Source of the DNA: Alicyclobacillus sp. ALC3
GTDB taxonomy: Bacteria > Bacillota > Bacilli > Alicyclobacillales > Alicyclobacillaceae
Length of the DNA stretch: 64,000 bases
Reading direction: 5' to 3'
Assembly: GCF_028751195.1 (NCBI RefSeq)
Contig: NZ_CP066784.1
Coordinates: forward strand, 1,240,001 to 1,304,000
In this document: positions 1-10,293 of the stretch, in pieces
Numbering within the stretch: the stretch's first letter is position 1
Layout of the letters: the number at the start of each line of letters is the position of its first letter
The notes under the pieces: generated by a model
What the model saw: the letters and a program-made list of their open reading frames with translations, nothing else
Told to the model about the DNA's origin: nothing
The model's database searches: none
Translations under genes and position numbers: made by a program

Positions 1-996
1 GGCGTGGGTCCTGCTGAGCGCGCACGCCAAGGTTCGGTCCTAATCACGACCGATCCGCCTCGTCACACAGACCTCCGCTCTCTCGTCAACCGGGCGTTTA
101 CTCCGCGCGCGGTGGCAGCGCTCGAACCGCGTATCGAGGCCATTGCCCACGAGCTGCTCGACAAGGTTGCAGGAGACGGGCGGATGGACATCGTCGGGGA
201 CTTCGCCTATCCCTTGCCGGTCATCGTGATCGCGGAGTTACTCGGCATTCCTGCGAAGGACCGGGACAAGTTCAAACACTGGTCAGACGAGGTCGTGGCA
301 TCTGCAGACCGCATGGTCGGCGGTGAGGCCGCCGGGTCGCAACAGGCCCACGAAGAGATGAACGCTTATTTCCGGGGGATTATTGAAGAACGCCAGCGCG
401 CGCCAGAAGACGACCTGGTGTCCGCGCTGTTACAGGCGCAAGACGGCGAGCACAAGCTGTCGGAGGGCGACATCTTGGCGCTCTGTTGGCTGCTCCTCGT
501 CGCAGGAAACGAGACGACCACCAACTTGATTGGCAACGCAGTGCGGACCTTACTCGAACACGAAGAGGCGTTCGCACTCGTGCGCGAACACCCCACGCTG
601 CTTTCTGGCGCAATCGAAGAGACACTGCGCTTGCGCTCGCCCATCCAGGCGATGTTCCGCCGGGCTGTCGAAGACGTCACCATTTCCGGTCAGGTCATTC
701 CAAAGGACGCGCACGTCGTCGCGTTCATCGGGTCGGCCAATCGGGATGAGCGTCAATTTGCCGACCCCGATTTGTTTGACATCACCCGCACTCCGAATCC
801 GCACATCGCGTTCGGACACGGCATTCATTTCTGCCTCGGCGCCCCGCTTGCCAGGCTGGAAGCGAAAGTTGCCTTGACCGTGCTGATGGAGCGGTTTTCA
901 AGCTGGCAACTGGTCCGCGATTTTGAGCTCACGCCCGCGCGCGGCTTTATCGTGCATGGCGTCACAGAACTGCCGATGACGTTTACATCTCGGTGA
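1..996 (+). CDS. Cytochrome P450, C-terminal part (5' end outside window)
   Basis: Haem-thiolate monooxygenase of the soluble bacterial class (CYP107/CYP109-like by general look), which would need a ferredoxin or flavodoxin partner not seen here. The frame is open at base 1, and about 330 residues remain of a usual ~400, so roughly 70 N-terminal residues are missing. Numbered from the GTG at 4, it shows the C-helix stretch [16 protein letters not shown], the I-helix oxygen-activation motif AGNETT (167-172), ExxR as EETLR (205-209), and the haem loop [10 protein letters not shown] with Cys277 as iron ligand. The substrate cannot be inferred. It converges on scoB and their 3' ends overlap by 14 bases, so it is not part of the minus-strand operon. 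Confidence 0.95.
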   Translation, partial: GVGPAERARQGSVLITTDPPRHTDLRSLVNRAFTPRAVAALEPRIEAIAHELLDKVAGDGRMDIVGDFAYPLPVIVIAELLGIPAKDRDKFKHWSDEVVASADRMVGGEAAGSQQAHEEMNAYFRGIIEERQRAPEDDLVSALLQAQDGEHKLSEGDILALCWLLLVAGNETTTNLIGNAVRTLLEHEEAFALVREHPTLLSGAIEETLRLRSPIQAMFRRAVEDVTISGQVIPKDAHVVAFIGSANRDERQFADPDLFDITRTPNPHIAFGHGIHFCLGAPLARLEAKVALTVLMERFSSWQLVRDFELTPARGFIVHGVTELPMTFTSR

Positions 997-1633
997 CAGT
1001 CTCCGCCGTGGTGAACGATGCCTCGGTGAGGCCACGAATCTCCTCGACCGTGTGGCCAGACGCAACTTCCCGCAGGACGAGGCCGTTTGGTGTGCAGTCG
1101 AAAACGGCGTAGTCGGTGATGATGCGGTGTACGACGCCTTTGCCCGTCAGCGGCAGCCGGCATTCCTTCAACACTTTCGGCTCGCCTTTCTTGTTGACGT
1201 GTTCCATCGTGACAACGACACGCTTGGCGCCGTGCACCAAATCCATCGCGCCGCCCATCCCTTTGATCATTTTGCCAGGGATCATCCAGTTCGCGAGGTC
1301 TCCCGTTTCCGAGACCTCCATGGCGCCTAAAATGGCGAGGTCGATGTGCCCACCGCGAATCATGCTAAACGACTCCGCACTGTCAAAGAACGCGCCGCCT
1401 GTACGCAGCGTGACAGTCTCCTTGCCCGCGTTGATGAGGTCGGGATCGACTTCAGCTTCGCTCGGGTACGGACCAATGCCGAGCATGCCGTTCTCAGACT
1501 GCAAAAATACTTCAACGTCGTCCGGAATGACGTTCGCCACCAAAGTCGGCATGCCAATGCCGAGGTTGACGTAGAACCCGTCCTGCACTTCTTTGGCTGC
1601 GCGAGCGATAATCTGGTCTCTCGTCAGTGGCAT
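983..1633 (-). CDS. scoB: 3-oxoacid CoA-transferase subunit B
   Basis: Beta subunit of a succinyl-CoA (or acetyl-CoA):3-oxoacid CoA-transferase. With ScoA it moves CoA onto acetoacetate. The 216-residue length is normal. The catalytic glutamate lies in QSENGMLG (Glu47), which forms the enzyme-CoA thioester in this family, and the glycine-rich GIGMPTLV stretch follows the N-terminus. The ATG at 1633 has GAGAGGA upstream. It is the last gene of the minus-strand hydroxybutyrate operon, 83 bases after scoA, and its end overlaps the converging P450 gene. An acetate or butyrate CoA-transferase role is possible, but the neighbouring 3-hydroxybutyrate dehydrogenase favours acetoacetate. Confidence 0.93.
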   Translation of the reverse strand: MPLTRDQIIARAAKEVQDGFYVNLGIGMPTLVANVIPDDVEVFLQSENGMLGIGPYPSEAEVDPDLINAGKETVTLRTGGAFFDSAESFSMIRGGHIDLAILGAMEVSETGDLANWMIPGKMIKGMGGAMDLVHGAKRVVVTMEHVNKKGEPKVLKECRLPLTGKGVVHRIITDYAVFDCTPNGLVLREVASGHTVEEIRGLTEASFTTAETVTEM

Positions 1634-1716
1634 CTATCTTCATCCTCTCGAAACGTCTTCGCTATGGTTTCACTCATGGTTTGCCTCCAACCGCAGAGTG
1701 CAAAGGGCATTTTGTC

Positions 1717-2409
1717 TCAGCCGCGAGTAGTCCGCCGTTCGATGCGCTTCTCGTAATGGTCTCCGACCACGACGCGTTGCACGTAGATGCCCGGTGTATG
1801 GATGGAGTTTGCGTCTAGTTCGCCTGGCTCAACAAGTTCCTCGACCTCGACAATTGTCACTTTTGCCGCCGCACACATCATCGGGTTGAAGTTGCGCGCC
1901 GTTTCACGGTAAATGACGTTTCCGTAGCGGTCCGCCTTCCAGCCCTTGACGAGCGCAAAGTCGCCCCTGATGCCCTGCTCGAGCAGGTACTCACGACCGT
2001 CGAACGTCCTCGTCTCTTTGCCCTCAGCGACCGCTGTGCCCACGCCGGCAGGTGTATAAAACGCGGGAATACCTGCCCCCCCGGCGCGCAGGCGTTCCGC
2101 AAGCGTTCCTTGCGGTACCAACTCGACCTCCAACTCGCCCGACAGGAACTGGCGTTCAAACTCCTTGTTCTCGCCGACGTACGAAGAGACCATTTTTTTG
2201 ATTTGCCGGTTTTGCAAGAGTAAGCCAAGGCCCCAATCGTCCACGCCGCAGTTATTGCTCACACAACTGAGCCCCGATGTACCGCGCATTCGTAGTGCCT
2301 CAATCAAGTGTTCAGGGATGCCTACGAGACCGAACCCGCCGACCAAGAGCGTCATCCCGTCCTGAATGTCTGCAACAGCCTCTGCTGCAGATGCAAAGAC
2401 TTTATCCAC
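1717..2409 (-). CDS. scoA: 3-oxoacid CoA-transferase subunit A
   Basis: Alpha subunit partner of ScoB. It carries the CoA-binding loop [15 protein letters not shown] near the N-terminus, typical of the family. The open frame runs further upstream into the end of the regulator gene, but the GTG at 2409 ([12 protein letters not shown]) has a strong GGAGAGGAG ribosome site about seven bases upstream and gives the normal ~230 residues, so I chose it. It lies 28 bases after the regulator stop and 83 bases before scoB. Together the pair would turn acetoacetate, the product of the dehydrogenase encoded upstream, into acetoacetyl-CoA for thiolysis. Confidence 0.92.
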   Translation of the reverse strand: MDKVFASAAEAVADIQDGMTLLVGGFGLVGIPEHLIEALRMRGTSGLSCVSNNCGVDDWGLGLLLQNRQIKKMVSSYVGENKEFERQFLSGELEVELVPQGTLAERLRAGGAGIPAFYTPAGVGTAVAEGKETRTFDGREYLLEQGIRGDFALVKGWKADRYGNVIYRETARNFNPMMCAAAKVTIVEVEELVEPGELDANSIHTPGIYVQRVVVGDHYEKRIERRTTRG

Positions 2410-2437
2410 GCTGTGCACTCCTCTCCGTGTTGACCCC

Positions 2438-5400
2438 CTAGCGCTGAGTATCGAGTAGCGCCTGGTACTCTTGTTGTGTGCTCGCCATCGGCGGAAGACC
2501 GAGTTCACGGTCGAGCACGCGTTCACATGTGCGATAGGTCTGTACGACCATAGCTCGATTGTACTGCATTGCATACGTTTTCATAAGCCAAATATACGCT
2601 TCTTCCCAAGTCGGGTCGGCGTCGAGTACGCGCCGACAGACATCGATGACATCCGCGTGTCGCTGCAGAGTGAAACACAGCGCCGAAAACTGCATGGCTG
2701 CCTGAACAAACTGGCGTTGCAAATTGTCTCGCTCCTGTTCGCACCACGACTCGTATTTCACCTCGGGCAAATACGGTCCCTGATAGAGTTCCACGACCTG
2801 GGCAAGGAGCGCCATTTGTCGCAACGGGTCCGCTTCAGTTCGGGCGTCTTGGACGACGCGCAGAAACAAATCGCGGTCGACCTCTAGCATCGGGTGATCG
2901 GTCAACCCATAGAGACTACCCTGCCGGACAATAAACGCTGCAGGACCTCGGCCAGGGCGACTCGGATCAATCGCGGTCGAGAGGACCGTCAATGCGACTT
3001 TAAAGTCCCGCTCCGCTGCAACCGGGTCACTGTCTCCCCACAGACCCTCACAGATTTCCTCTCGATGCAACAGGGTGTGCCTGTGCGTAAGCAAAAACTG
3101 AAACAACTGACGTGCTTTCTCCCGTTGCCAGTCTCGCCGTCCGATCTCGCTGAAGCCACGCCAAACGCAAAACCGGCCCAGTGTCTGCACCCGCAAAGTG
3201 TAGCCGGGGTGGTGTTCGACAGCCTCGCTGCCGAGAACGTGCAAGTAACGCGTAGACAAGCTGAGCGCCACAGCGTCGTCAGGTCGCTGCTTTTGCAAGA
3301 GCGGCACTAGCGCTTGCACGTCGCGCACGCCACAAAGCGTCTTGCGCTCGAGCAAAAACGTCCAGCCATGTCGCTCCACTGACTGTAGGACTGTCGAAAA
3401 ATCCTCGCGCCAGCGACCGTCTTCCAAGTGGTTCCAAGCAATCGACCGCCACAATCTGCAAGCGGTTTCAAGAAATGTGTCTCCACACGATGCAAAGGCA
3501 TCGATAGCGCTAGTCATTTCTTTGACCGCCGTATCGAACGCTTCGTTGACAGCGCACACCTGCCCATACGCGGCGCGCACCAGATTGGCCATCCAGACAT
3601 CCCCTGCGTGCTGGGCAATCGAAATTCCTTGCAGCGCATAAGACCGTGCCAGACCGAGCTGACGACGGTATCCGTGTGCTAGGCAGAGACCGAGCAACGC
3701 CTCAGACTTCCCGCGCGGAACCTCCATCTCATCCATCGAGTCTGCAGCCGCTTGATAGGCCGACAGAGCCGCATCGCCAAGTGGGTTCGCAAGGTGCTCT
3801 GCATGCCCGAGCCGAATCAGCCCCACGGCACTGACAAACGGAGCACGCAGCGAATGCCCAACCCCGTGTCCGCGCAATGCCTGTTGCTTCGCTTGGGCCA
3901 CTTCTCCACGCATTGCGTACATCAAGGACAAGAGCAACGTCGCCTCTCTGTGCGACAGTGCGTTGCGACCGCTCACCGCGTCAACTCGGACGCGAGGCTT
4001 CAGCCGGGTAATCACCTCGTCAATGGCGCCACAGCGAAGCAACAGCCGCATATCGCTGTTGTTGTTCGGCAGCCTGGCTCCAGGAAGTGTCACGAGCACA
4101 GACTGCAGGCGTTTCGCCCGCCCCGTCCGGCCTTGGTTAATGCAGTTTTCGAACGCCAGTTGCAAGAGGCTGACACGCGCCTCTCGGTCTTCGCGCGCAA
4201 CCCACCTGCGGGCCCGCCGAATGTGCGTCTTGGCAGGGCCCGGCTGAATCGTATCGAGGTAGAGTCGCGCCCGCCCCATCTCCACCTGTGCTCGCATTGC
4301 CTGGTTGCCCTGTCGCCGGGCCAGTTCGTCGGCGCGTTCGAACGCTTCCATCGCTTCTGCAAAGCGGTTGATGTGGCGATAGACTTCTGCCTTCGCTACC
4401 AAAAGCCCTGCGTGTTCTGCCAGGACCCGTGCCGGAAGTCGGTCCAACCACCCCTGCACGGTCGAGACTTCCCCGCGCTCGAGGTAGTCCGGGATGTACG
4501 CGAACAGGGCGTTCGCCATCTGCTCGTCGTCCTGCAGCGAAAACAAGTATGGGATGGCGCGCGACTCCTGTCCGCGCTCAAGGTGCCATGCAATGGCCTG
4601 TTTCGCGAGCTGCTCCTGAGTTTGTCGATCGAGGGTCTTGGCGAGGTACTCGCGAACCAAAGGGTGCAGTTGATAGCTCGACCCGTCCTCTGCTCCCGTC
4701 AAATAACCCTTGCGTTCCAGGTCAGCAAACAGAACGCCGCTGTCTGTACGCCCGAGGACCTTGTCACAAAGCTCTGGTTCTAGTGTCGCGAATACGCAAG
4801 TCTGCTGTAGCAGCTGCCGTTGCAAGGGCAGCAAGTCAAGCAAAAACAGGCGTCCAATTTGGCTCTGAACCGAGGTCTGCTGGTCAAGCGCGGCCTGCAG
4901 TCGGGCAAACTGTCCATACTGTCGCCAGTCTCGTAAGAGCATCGACAGGGCCATCGCCATGCCTCCGGTGCGCTGTACGAGCCACCGGGCCTGCTGGCGG
5001 TCGAGCAGTCGGTGTTGGTCTCCGAACGGGCCTTCGTTGTAAAGAAATCCGACCTCATCCTCCGTGAACGCCAAGTCCCGCTCTCGCACCCACAAGACAT
5101 TTCCGCGGTCGCTCTCGGCTTCGAGCGTGGGCAGCGCCGGGCGCGTACGCGTAACCAGTACGATGTGGACATTGGGTGGCAGGTGCGACAGCCAGACGTC
5201 CATCCACTGTAGCACAGGTGGGTCTTCATCGACGACTTGAAAATCGTCGAGAACAAAGACCTCCTCGTCATGCACGTACGTAGACAATACGTCCGCCATC
5301 CACTCTGCCGACAACTGCCAAGTCAGCGGCGAACGCCCTGCGTCAAGTATGCGCTCGCGCTCACTGCGAGGGACTTCGCTCGGAATCACAAGCTCACACA

Positions 5401-5641
5401 TCTGCTCGACAAACCTAGCCCCGTAGCGATCCTCTTCGCGCAACATCAGCCACTCGACCGCGAGTTCACTCTGTTGGACGTAGTTCGCGACAGCAGTCGT
5501 CTTACCGTACCCTGCACCTGCTTTGACGACCGTGACCGGAAAATCTGGAACCTCGGAGAGCAGTGTCGTAATGCGCGGTCTCGGCACGTGCGTCGAGCGT
5601 GCCCGCGGCAGTGTGCGTCCGACTGGGCGTGAACCGCTCAT
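2438..5641 (-). CDS. Large MalT/SARP-like ATPase transcriptional regulator with C-terminal BTAD
   Basis: A 1067-residue STAND-type signal ATPase regulator. Visible parts: Walker A GAGYGKTT (42-49), Walker B VFVLDDFQ (128-135), a long helical middle resembling tetratricopeptide repeats, a winged-helix segment beginning near [10 protein letters not shown], and a final bacterial-transcriptional-activator (BTAD) helical domain. The DNA-binding module therefore sits near the C-terminus, as in AfsR-related or MalT-like proteins, but it is OmpR/SARP-type and not LuxR-type. Its ATG shares an ATGA overlap with the dehydrogenase stop, so translation is coupled. Its place inside the operon suggests it senses a pathway metabolite and controls the same operon (inference). 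Confidence 0.85.
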   Translation of the reverse strand: MSGSRPVGRTLPRARSTHVPRPRITTLLSEVPDFPVTVVKAGAGYGKTTAVANYVQQSELAVEWLMLREEDRYGARFVEQMCELVIPSEVPRSERERILDAGRSPLTWQLSAEWMADVLSTYVHDEEVFVLDDFQVVDEDPPVLQWMDVWLSHLPPNVHIVLVTRTRPALPTLEAESDRGNVLWVRERDLAFTEDEVGFLYNEGPFGDQHRLLDRQQARWLVQRTGGMAMALSMLLRDWRQYGQFARLQAALDQQTSVQSQIGRLFLLDLLPLQRQLLQQTCVFATLEPELCDKVLGRTDSGVLFADLERKGYLTGAEDGSSYQLHPLVREYLAKTLDRQTQEQLAKQAIAWHLERGQESRAIPYLFSLQDDEQMANALFAYIPDYLERGEVSTVQGWLDRLPARVLAEHAGLLVAKAEVYRHINRFAEAMEAFERADELARRQGNQAMRAQVEMGRARLYLDTIQPGPAKTHIRRARRWVAREDREARVSLLQLAFENCINQGRTGRAKRLQSVLVTLPGARLPNNNSDMRLLLRCGAIDEVITRLKPRVRVDAVSGRNALSHREATLLLSLMYAMRGEVAQAKQQALRGHGVGHSLRAPFVSAVGLIRLGHAEHLANPLGDAALSAYQAAADSMDEMEVPRGKSEALLGLCLAHGYRRQLGLARSYALQGISIAQHAGDVWMANLVRAAYGQVCAVNEAFDTAVKEMTSAIDAFASCGDTFLETACRLWRSIAWNHLEDGRWREDFSTVLQSVERHGWTFLLERKTLCGVRDVQALVPLLQKQRPDDAVALSLSTRYLHVLGSEAVEHHPGYTLRVQTLGRFCVWRGFSEIGRRDWQREKARQLFQFLLTHRHTLLHREEICEGLWGDSDPVAAERDFKVALTVLSTAIDPSRPGRGPAAFIVRQGSLYGLTDHPMLEVDRDLFLRVVQDARTEADPLRQMALLAQVVELYQGPYLPEVKYESWCEQERDNLQRQFVQAAMQFSALCFTLQRHADVIDVCRRVLDADPTWEEAYIWLMKTYAMQYNRAMVVQTYRTCERVLDRELGLPPMASTQQEYQALLDTQR

Positions 5642-6423
5642 TGCGCGACGTAGCCTCCGTCGATGACCACGGCCTGCCCGGTCACGCTCTTCGCTTTATC
5701 CGAGGCTAGGAAAACCGCGTAGTCCGCGACCTCTGTCGGGTCTAATAGTCGATGTTGCGGAACCAGCGGGTAAATCACCTCTTCCAGGACGCGTTCGAGC
5801 GGCACCCCGCGCGTGCGGGCCAAATCAGTCAGTTGATTGCGCACGAGCGGTGTATCGACGTACCCTGGACACAGGGCGTTCACCGTGATGCCGCTCATCG
5901 CCCCCTCCAGCGCCGCCACCTTGGTGAGACCGATGAGGCCGTGTTTCGCGGAATTGTACGCAGCCTTTCCGGCGAAGCCAATCAAGCCGTTGACGGAGGC
6001 GACGTTGATAATCCGCCCGCGTCCTCGGCTTTTCATGACCGGAAAGGCGTGCTTCATCGAGATAAATGGACCCACCAGCATCAAATTGATGATTTGCTGG
6101 AACTTTTCAGTCGGGAAGTCTTCCAGGTCCGCCACGTACTGCATGCCGGCGTTGTTGACAAGGATGTCGAGCGAACCGTACGTAGCGACAGCGAAGTTCA
6201 GCGTCTGCGTGATGTCCAGTTCAGAACTGGCGTCCGCGGCAAACTCCCGAACCTCTAAGCCATCCTGCCGAAGCGATTCTGCCGCCTCTGCGGCTGCGTC
6301 CGCGCGCAGGTCCGACAACACCACTTTCGCCCCTGACTCGGCGAGCGCTCGCGCGATGGCCAATCCAATTCCGCTCGCTGCCCCTGTGACAACAGCTGTG
6401 TTTCCGTTAAGAGTCTGCTCCAT
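5638..6423 (-). CDS. 3-hydroxybutyrate dehydrogenase (SDR family)
   Basis: Short-chain dehydrogenase of 261 residues that would oxidise (R)-3-hydroxybutyrate to acetoacetate with NAD. Visible motifs: nucleotide-binding TGAASGIG (13-20), NNAG (90-93), and catalytic Ser143, Tyr156 and Lys160 in YNSAK. The C-terminal part with TPLVRNQL and IYPLVPQHRLLDPTEVA is the pattern of 3-hydroxybutyrate dehydrogenases. It starts seven bases after the hydrolase stop, with GAGAGGTG as ribosome site, and ends in an ATGA overlap with the regulator. The downstream CoA-transferase would use its product. A different SDR substrate cannot be excluded by sequence alone, but the context is consistent. Confidence 0.9.
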   Translation of the reverse strand: MEQTLNGNTAVVTGAASGIGLAIARALAESGAKVVLSDLRADAAAEAAESLRQDGLEVREFAADASSELDITQTLNFAVATYGSLDILVNNAGMQYVADLEDFPTEKFQQIINLMLVGPFISMKHAFPVMKSRGRGRIINVASVNGLIGFAGKAAYNSAKHGLIGLTKVAALEGAMSGITVNALCPGYVDTPLVRNQLTDLARTRGVPLERVLEEVIYPLVPQHRLLDPTEVADYAVFLASDKAKSVTGQAVVIDGGYVAQ

Positions 6424-6429
6424 ACTCGT

Positions 6430-7680
6430 TCACCTCTCGTCTGATGCTCCGCTCTGCAACGGGTCATCCAGCGTGTGTTCTGCTACCGCCGACAGCAACT
6501 TGTCGTATTCTGGCGTAAACTCCTGAATGCTTGCGTAGCGCCCTGATGCGGGCGGTTCAAGCCCGCGCTCTAACCAGTTCTCCAGGTAGTACAGAGCCGC
6601 CTCGAAGTAGGGTTGCACAGGCTGCTGGCGGTTCCAGCCACCGCGCAGCATACCGTCTACATGGTTGCCTCGCTCGATCTCGTACATTCGATGCCAACGA
6701 CTTGCCTCCTGCTGTGCGACGAGTCTCGCGTACGCATCCGCGTTGTGGGAAAACGAAACCAGGCAGTCCCAATTTCCGGCGACGGACAGCAGCGGTTTCG
6801 TCAATCGCCCAGTATTCGCAATGGGTGTAATCCGCTCTTGAAGTACGTGCTGCCGCTCCTGCCAGGGATAGGCCGCGAGAGGCGTCGGATCACGCAGCCA
6901 GTCATTCGACCACGCAGCGGCAAACGGTTCCCAATCGGGGTCAAGCGAGCGTCCGTACAGCCACAGAGACAGTACCCAGTAGACCATGAAATACGTGTCC
7001 CAAACGGAACTGCTTTCAGGCACCAGTCCCGCCTCTTGGATGCGCTCCAGCGCGGCGCTTCGCTCTACCCCACTCCGGTCGCCGCGCCAGTTACAGTATA
7101 TTGGATAATCGCGGACGTAGACGGGTAGGGTGGTCATCAAATGGCGCGTTTGCGCGTGCCACAGCACACCCTCCCACTCCACACCACCGTCAAACCTGTC
7201 CGGGTGCCGCTCCATCATCATGCGAACAATATAGCCACCGTTGCTCACACCGGCGATATAAGTTCGCTCTGCTAACTGGCCGTAGACGTCATGAACCAGT
7301 TGGCTGGCCTGGTCGACTAGTGCGACGTAGGCGGGTTCCCACTCAGCCATCGACCGCATCGGGTCACGTAGTGTGAGACCGGGCGTGGCCTTGTCACATG
7401 CGGCGAAGGCATACCCGCGTTGGAGTGCGATGTCACCGAGCAGCCAGTCCAGCGAGTACTCGTTTCGCACCGCCGGGGTGCCGCCGACGAGCAGTTTCCC
7501 GTTCCACAGTTCTGGGTCTGGCAACCTGATCACGGCTTTGGCCCGCCCAACATCGCCTGTCCAGACAAACCCGGGTACCGCTCCCCGGACCTGCGGTGCA
7601 GCAACTACGAGCGGCTCTGCCTCCGGGTTCACGCCGTGTGCTTTCGTTGTCAAATCGTCTACGTGTTGCGACGTCCTCAT
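6430..7680 (-). CDS. Alpha/beta-hydrolase, possible hydroxybutyrate-oligomer or ester hydrolase
   Basis: A 416-residue serine hydrolase. The nucleophile elbow is GVSNGG with Ser146, and a late GNHVDG supplies the probable catalytic histidine. SVAGNWDCLVSF likely carries the acid. No signal peptide is seen, so it should act in the cytoplasm. An earlier in-frame start exists, but the ATG at 7680 overlaps the livM stop as ATGA, which is the coupling used throughout this operon. It resembles tannase/feruloyl-esterase-type hydrolases broadly. Its place between a solute importer and 3-hydroxybutyrate dehydrogenase suggests it cleaves imported hydroxybutyrate oligomers or esters (inference). Confidence 0.75.
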   Translation of the reverse strand: MRTSQHVDDLTTKAHGVNPEAEPLVVAAPQVRGAVPGFVWTGDVGRAKAVIRLPDPELWNGKLLVGGTPAVRNEYSLDWLLGDIALQRGYAFAACDKATPGLTLRDPMRSMAEWEPAYVALVDQASQLVHDVYGQLAERTYIAGVSNGGYIVRMMMERHPDRFDGGVEWEGVLWHAQTRHLMTTLPVYVRDYPIYCNWRGDRSGVERSAALERIQEAGLVPESSSVWDTYFMVYWVLSLWLYGRSLDPDWEPFAAAWSNDWLRDPTPLAAYPWQERQHVLQERITPIANTGRLTKPLLSVAGNWDCLVSFSHNADAYARLVAQQEASRWHRMYEIERGNHVDGMLRGGWNRQQPVQPYFEAALYYLENWLERGLEPPASGRYASIQEFTPEYDKLLSAVAEHTLDDPLQSGASDER

Positions 7681-8690
7681 CTGTTCCACAACCGGCGTCC
7701 TCCCCACGCTTTGAGACTGCCAAGAATTCCTTTTGGCATAAAGCGGACAATTACGATGTAGAGGATACCAAACAAGATCAAGTAGTTTTGAAAAATGGGG
7801 ACACTCCCGGCCAGGTTCGAGAGCCACGTCTCGGCACAGAGCAAGATGGCTGCGCCGAGGACGCCTCCGTACAAGGTGCCCATTCCACCGATAATTACCA
7901 TCAAGAGGACGTTCAGAGAGACCGTGCTAACGTCGTACACGGTCGTGCTCACAAAGGCTTGCCCAATCGCGAACAGGGCGCCACCGAGCGCCGCAACTAG
8001 ACCAGACACGGCGAAGGCCAGCGTTTTCACGCGCACGACGGAGTGACCAAGGGCAAAAGCCCGCGACTCGTTCTCCCGGATTCCCTTCAGGACGTCACCG
8101 ACAGGCGACTGTACAAACCTCGTCAGAAACACTGCGACAACCGCCAAGCAGCCGAGGCAGAAGTAGTAGACACTTGTGTCTGTGCCCAGCCACATCGGCA
8201 GCGTCATCGTGAGCCCGTCATTGCCCTGTGTCAAGGAACGCAGAGCCTGTGACCCTGCCAACACGGAGAAGACCTGCCCGACGGCGAGCGTGATCATCGC
8301 AAAATATGTCTCTCGCACCCGCAGGGACAAAAACGCCACGAGCAGGCTGAGGGCAATCGCGATGGCAAAGGCGATGGCAAGTCCGAACAGCAAGCTCACC
8401 GTCGTACCGCCACTGCGTGAGAGGCAGATTGCCACGGCGTACGCGCCTGTTCCAAAGAACATCGCGTGTCCAAACGAGATGATGCGCGTGTAGCCAATCA
8501 GCAAGTCGTACGACATCGCGAACACACCGAACGCAAACACTTGCACGAGCAGAGACATCACACCGCCGGAGCCAGTCAGGACAGGGACGAGGGCCAACAG
8601 GATGAGTAGCGCAAGCGGCACGATGACCGCTCGGCGCGCACGCAAACCTCCACGTTGCAGAGCGCGGTCGGTAGACATTTCGCTCACCAT
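7677..8690 (-). CDS. livM: Branched-chain-type ABC transporter permease LivM
   Basis: Inner-membrane permease of the LivM family with about nine hydrophobic segments and the family signature around YDLLIGYTRIISFGHAMFFG. It pairs with LivH. Two starts overlap: GTG at 8693, which forms GTGA with the livH stop, and ATG at 8690. The ribosome site AAGGAGG is seven bases from the ATG, so I chose that. The transporter belongs to the hydrophobic amino-acid uptake family, whose members also import urea, aromatic acids and short-chain acids. The catabolic neighbours suggest the substrate may be 3-hydroxybutyrate-related and not an amino acid. Confidence 0.9.
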   Translation of the reverse strand: MVSEMSTDRALQRGGLRARRAVIVPLALLILLALVPVLTGSGGVMSLLVQVFAFGVFAMSYDLLIGYTRIISFGHAMFFGTGAYAVAICLSRSGGTTVSLLFGLAIAFAIAIALSLLVAFLSLRVRETYFAMITLAVGQVFSVLAGSQALRSLTQGNDGLTMTLPMWLGTDTSVYYFCLGCLAVVAVFLTRFVQSPVGDVLKGIRENESRAFALGHSVVRVKTLAFAVSGLVAALGGALFAIGQAFVSTTVYDVSTVSLNVLLMVIIGGMGTLYGGVLGAAILLCAETWLSNLAGSVPIFQNYLILFGILYIVIVRFMPKGILGSLKAWGGRRLWNR

Positions 8691-9556
8691 CACACGACCT
8701 CCTTCGACCCGAACAGACCGTTCGGACGAATCACCAGGACAATGGCCATCACGATGACACTGGACAGCACCGCCAACGACGACGCGTAGTACGAGACGAC
8801 GGCCGTAGCCACACCGATGAGCAAGCTGCCGACAAGTGAGCCCTTCAGGCTGCCGAGTCCACCGAGCACGACAATAATAAAGGCGTTGAGTTGCATATCC
8901 ATTCCCATTCCTGGGGTCACCGAACCAAAGTATGGGCCTGCAAGAGCACCGGCGAATCCGGCAAGCGCTGCCCCGAGCACAAACACCGCGGTAAATACCC
9001 GTTTGATGGCAACGCCGCGGGACTGGACGAGTTCCGGATTTGTGACACCCGCTCGCACCACCAACCCGAGGCGTGTGCGAGAGAGCAAGAGCACAAGTGC
9101 GACGTACACGAGCGCACCCGCAACGACGGCGAACACCTGGTACTCAACAATCACCACGTGGCCAACGATCCACGAATGACCGAGCACGGGGGGCGGGCTC
9201 GAGTTTATGGGGTCGCGCCCGAACGGAATCTTAATGAGCTCCGACAAGATGATGAAAATGCCCATGGTAAGCAACAGTTGTTGGGTACCCTGACCGTAGA
9301 TCGCGGCGAGCAGACCGCGCTCGGAGAGCCACCCGAGCAGCGCTCCAGTCACCAGCCCGCCACATACGGCGATGAAAAAGTTCCCTGTGGCCGTGTACAG
9401 GAAGGTGCCAAGGTAAGCACCCCACAGGTAGACCCCCCCGTGTGCAAAGTTGATGACACGCAGGAGCCCGAAGATGAGGGTCAGTCCTGCGGCCATAAGA
9501 AAGTAGATAGCGCTGTTCGCCACCCCATTGATGAGCAAGGTAAGCGCTACGGTCAT
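8690..9556 (-). CDS. livH: Branched-chain-type ABC transporter permease LivH
   Basis: Inner-membrane permease of 288 residues in the LivH family, with eight or so hydrophobic segments and the N-terminal family pattern LLRVINFAHGGVYLWGAY. The ATG at 9556 overlaps the livF stop as ATGA, and AAGGGGGAG precedes it. It forms the translocation pathway with LivM, energised by LivG and LivF. Confidence 0.92.
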   Translation of the reverse strand: MTVALTLLINGVANSAIYFLMAAGLTLIFGLLRVINFAHGGVYLWGAYLGTFLYTATGNFFIAVCGGLVTGALLGWLSERGLLAAIYGQGTQQLLLTMGIFIILSELIKIPFGRDPINSSPPPVLGHSWIVGHVVIVEYQVFAVVAGALVYVALVLLLSRTRLGLVVRAGVTNPELVQSRGVAIKRVFTAVFVLGAALAGFAGALAGPYFGSVTPGMGMDMQLNAFIIVVLGGLGSLKGSLVGSLLIGVATAVVSYYASSLAVLSSVIVMAIVLVIRPNGLFGSKEVV

Positions 9557-10293
9557 GGGTTCTCCCCCTTCGCAGTGACCTGGACACCAAGATAGCGCGC
9601 CTTGAGCTCATCCGATTGAACGAGGTCCGCCATCGACCCTGCCGCTACGGTCTCCCCGTCGTCGATCAGCACAAACGTCTGTCCCACTCGACTGGCCAGG
9701 TAAAAGTTTTGCTCAACCAGCAAAATTGTGGTCGCTCCCCGCAGGTCCTCAAACACCTCTCCCAGCCGCTCGACAAACAGCGGCGAGAGGCCTTTGCTCG
9801 GCTCGTCGACCACCAGACACGCCGGTTCCTGCACCAGAGCACAGGCCATTGCAAGCATCTGACGCTGTCCACCGGAGAGAGTGCCGGCAGGCCGGGTCCA
9901 GGCGGCCCGCAAGTCTGGAAACACCGCCAGTGTCCGTTCGAGCACCCCCTGTGCGTCGGAAGTTCTGGGTTTTTGTGCTGGCATCGACAGGCGCAGATTA
10001 TCGGCCACGGACAGTGGCGCAAAGATGTTCCCGTCTTCCGGCACATAGGCAATGCCGAGCTTCGCGCGGTGGTGTGTTGGCAAGTCCTCAATTTGGCGGC
10101 CTGCAAACCGAATCTCGCCAGAACGGGTCGCCAGAAATCCCATCAAGGTGCGCAAAGTACTCGTTTTCCCCGCTCCGTTGCGCCCAAGCAAGACAGTGAC
10201 ACCGCCCTCCGGCACCTGCAGCGAAATGTCGTGTAAGATGTGAAACTGTCCAATATCCGCCGCAACGTGGTCAAGTTCAAGCAGTGGTGTCAT
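9553..10293 (-). CDS. livF: ABC transporter ATP-binding protein LivF
   Basis: ATPase subunit of the Liv-type importer, 246 residues from the chosen start. Walker A is GRNGAGKTS, the ABC signature is LSGGQRQM, and Walker B is CLVVDEPSKGL. The open frame begins further upstream, but the ATG at 10293 (MTPLLELDHV) has TTGGAGGTC as ribosome site and matches normal family length. It overlaps the end of livG by 17 bases and the start of livH by four. Confidence 0.93.
   Translation of the reverse strand: MTPLLELDHVAADIGQFHILHDISLQVPEGGVTVLLGRNGAGKTSTLRTLMGFLATRSGEIRFAGRQIEDLPTHHRAKLGIAYVPEDGNIFAPLSVADNLRLSMPAQKPRTSDAQGVLERTLAVFPDLRAAWTRPAGTLSGGQRQMLAMACALVQEPACLVVDEPSKGLSPLFVERLGEVFEDLRGATTILLVEQNFYLASRVGQTFVLIDDGETVAAGSMADLVQSDELKARYLGVQVTAKGENP

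Noticed and set aside
3752..4783. 343-codon plus-strand ORF
   Set aside because: Lies wholly antisense inside the ATPase/BTAD regulator gene. It arises from the GC-rich codon use of that gene and shows no family motif.
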